This document shows, one piece after another, positions 7,770-8,790 of a DNA stretch of 8,790 nucleotides. The notes beneath the pieces are model-generated. The model saw only the letters and a list, made by a program, of their open reading frames with translations, made no database searches and was not told where the DNA came from. Each line of letters starts with the position of its first letter. Within the stretch, counting starts at the first letter, position 1. A program made the translations under genes and the position numbers. The stretch comes from Pedosphaera sp. (lineage in GTDB: Bacteria > Verrucomicrobiota > Verrucomicrobiia > Limisphaerales > UBA9464): the NCBI GenBank assembly GCA_009695405.1, contig SIAZ01000156.1, positions 1 through 8,790 on the forward strand, in the 5' to 3' direction.

Positions 7770-8693
7770 GATAATCCATTAACCGAGGAAGGGGTTCGAT
7801 TAGGAGATCGCTTGTTTGGAGAGAATTTGTTCTCCATCAATGGGAGCCAATCTTGCGCCTCCTGCCATCAGGCCTCCTCGGCTTTTGTCGACGCTGGACG
7901 TCGGACCAGCCTAGGGGCGGAGGGAATCGCAGGAACACGTAATACCCAGTCTCTGGAGAATCTTGCTTGGCAGACCACATTTTTCTGGGACGGCCGAGCC
8001 GCGTCGCTTCGGGAGCAGGTTCTTCAACCCATTGGCAACCTCATTGAAATGCATGAGTCTTTAACAAATGTCGTTTCAAAATTGGAGCGCGCCGGTTACG
8101 GCCCCGCTTTCGCGGCCGCTTTCGGAACTTCATTGATCACTGTCGATCGCGTGTCGCGGGCCTTGGAGCAATACCTTCTTACCCGGGTCTCGGGTGACTC
8201 CAAGTTCGATAGATCTGCTCGTGGCGAAGAGATTCTAACGTCGGAAGAACAGCGTGGATTTGAACTTTTCCAGACTGAATATGACCCTCGGCGCGAACAG
8301 TTTGGGGCCGATTGTTTTCATTGCTACGGAGGGATATTCTTCAGCGATTTTGCCTATCACAATAACGGACTCGATCTGACCGAGTCGCTGCGGGATACCG
8401 GCCGTGCGGCAATTACCGGACGCTCTTTCGACCTAGGGCGATTCAAGACGCCTTCCTTACGTAACGTCGCCATAACTGCGCCTTACATGCATGACGGACG
8501 CTTCGCCAGCTTGGAAGAAGTGGTGGCGCATTATAGCGGTGGGGTGAAACGAAGTCCGACCCTCGACCCCAATCTAGCCAAGCATCCCGCCAATGGAATT
8601 AGCCTTAGTTCTGCAGATCAGCGGGCATTGGTAGCTTTTTTAAAGTGGGCCTGCTTCGATAAAACGGACAGAGAAAAGGGAGTTATTGGTTAG
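7770..8693 (+). pseudogene. MbnH/MauG-like di-heme cytochrome c peroxidase domain (3' half of the fusion), damaged
   Basis: The coding frame is the one that carries the restored MbnP C-terminus, with only TGA 7767 between them. It starts DNPLTEEGVRLGDRLFGENLF, typical for the mature N-terminus of MbnH-type di-heme enzymes of the cytochrome c peroxidase family. No signal peptide of its own is visible, and the open frame's first possible start (TTG 7812) lies inside the domain. Heme motif 1 is intact (CASCH, 7854-7868), followed by GTRNTQSLENLAW and FFWDGRAASLREQ. Heme motif 2 reads CFHCY (8313-8327), so the histidine ligand is missing; CAC to TAC would explain it. Later landmarks are present: HNNGLD, GRFKTPSLRNVAITAPYMHDGRF (8439-8507) and KRSPTLDPNLAKHP. 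Homology ends at AFLK (8645); the last 15 residues, from WACFDK to VIG, are encoded by the inserted IS end, replacing the usual short FLKTLTD-like tail. The known MbnH reaction is oxidation of an MbnP tryptophan to kynurenine; this copy is unlikely to be active. Confidence 0.87.
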
Positions 8694-8790
8694 TTATTTT
8701 TGAGTTCGAACTGAGCGGGTGAAAGGCCTCGGAGGGAGGTGTGACGGCGCTGGCGGTTATAGAAGATTTCAATGTAGTCGAAGATTTCGG
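8646..8790 (-). mobile_element. End of an IS3-family insertion sequence, continuing beyond the window
   Basis: The element includes the transposase C-terminus on the minus strand and about 44 bases of terminal sequence. The likely outer boundary is TGGGCCTGCTTCGATAAAAC followed by GGACAG, starting at 8646. IS3-family ends typically begin TG and have GGACA some 20-25 bases inside, which this fits. The boundary also coincides exactly with the loss of MbnH homology after the AAG codon at 8643-8645. A TG at 8652 is a less favoured alternative. The other end and the target duplication lie outside the window, so the boundary cannot be confirmed from repeats. Confidence 0.8.
8690..8790 (-). CDS. IS3-family transposase (orfB, integrase-type), C-terminal fragment
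   Basis: Only the last 32 codons are in the window. Reading minus-strand from the edge gives EIFDYIEIFYNRQRRHTS then LRGLSPAQFELKNN and TAA (stop at 8692-8690). The IEIFYNRQRRH...L...SP pattern is the hallmark end of the DDE integrase-core transposase of IS3-family elements (rve domain), where the usual form is HxxLGGLSP; here the first G is R. The DDE catalytic residues lie off the edge, so integrity cannot be judged. Its stop overlaps, on the opposite strand, the TAG (8691-8693) ending the damaged MbnH frame. Confidence 0.9.
   Translation of the reverse strand, partial: EIFDYIEIFYNRQRRHTSLRGLSPAQFELKNN

Noticed and set aside
5113..8693. All stops and shifts as programmed recoding
   Set aside because: Two different frameshift directions, two stops, a lost heme ligand and an IS insertion in one operon fit decay far better than several independent recoding events; no slippery heptamer with a structure is apparent.
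1..8790. CRISPR arrays, tRNA or rRNA genes, tandem repeats
   Set aside because: Nothing with regular repeat-spacer spacing, tRNA-like arms or rRNA motifs was seen by eye on either strand.

Overview
The window most likely comes from a Verrucomicrobiota bacterium (Planctomycetota is the alternative). The evidence is a DUF1549/DUF1553 protein next to a Tat-exported DUF1501 protein, plus a YHYH / MbnP / MbnH-type copper-heme locus, a combination familiar from those phyla. Phylum assignment is inference from gene content; there is no rRNA or tRNA here.

Layout, left to right. Positions 1-147 (minus) hold an unrecognised GC-rich open frame running off the edge. Positions 169-507 (minus) hold the N-terminal stub of a voltage-gated chloride channel (ClC) gene whose homology stops abruptly near 195. 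Positions 575-4917 (minus) hold an intact two-gene operon, DUF1549/DUF1553 followed by DUF1501, joined by an ATGA stop/start overlap. A 195-bp divergent intergenic region (4918-5112) follows. From 5113 onward (plus) lies a second operon: a secreted YHYH-domain protein, then what reads as one long gene fusing an MbnP-like copper-binding domain to an MbnH/MauG-like di-heme enzyme. At 8646 the end of an IS3-family element begins; its transposase C-terminus is on the minus strand and runs off the right edge.

The main result is that the plus-strand operon is broken in several places, although most of its coding sequence is still clearly readable: an in-frame TGA just after the YHYH signal peptide (5173-5175); a one-base loss in a T8 tract separating the MbnP signal peptide from its mature domain (6974-6981); a one-base gain near 7565 that hides the MbnP C-terminus with its THSR motif; an in-frame TGA (7767-7769) between the MbnP and MbnH halves; loss of the heme-ligand histidine in the second heme motif (CFHCY instead of CxxCH, 8313-8327); and replacement of the C-terminus by the IS end (8646). 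The adjacent 4.3-kb minus-strand operon has no such lesion, so uniform sequencing error is a poor explanation and recent gene decay a better one.

If intact, the plus-strand genes would make a periplasmic module in which the di-heme domain oxidises a tryptophan of the MbnP domain to create a copper site, as established for separate MbnP and MbnH proteins of methanotrophs. Here both partners appear to be encoded as a single polypeptide with one signal peptide.
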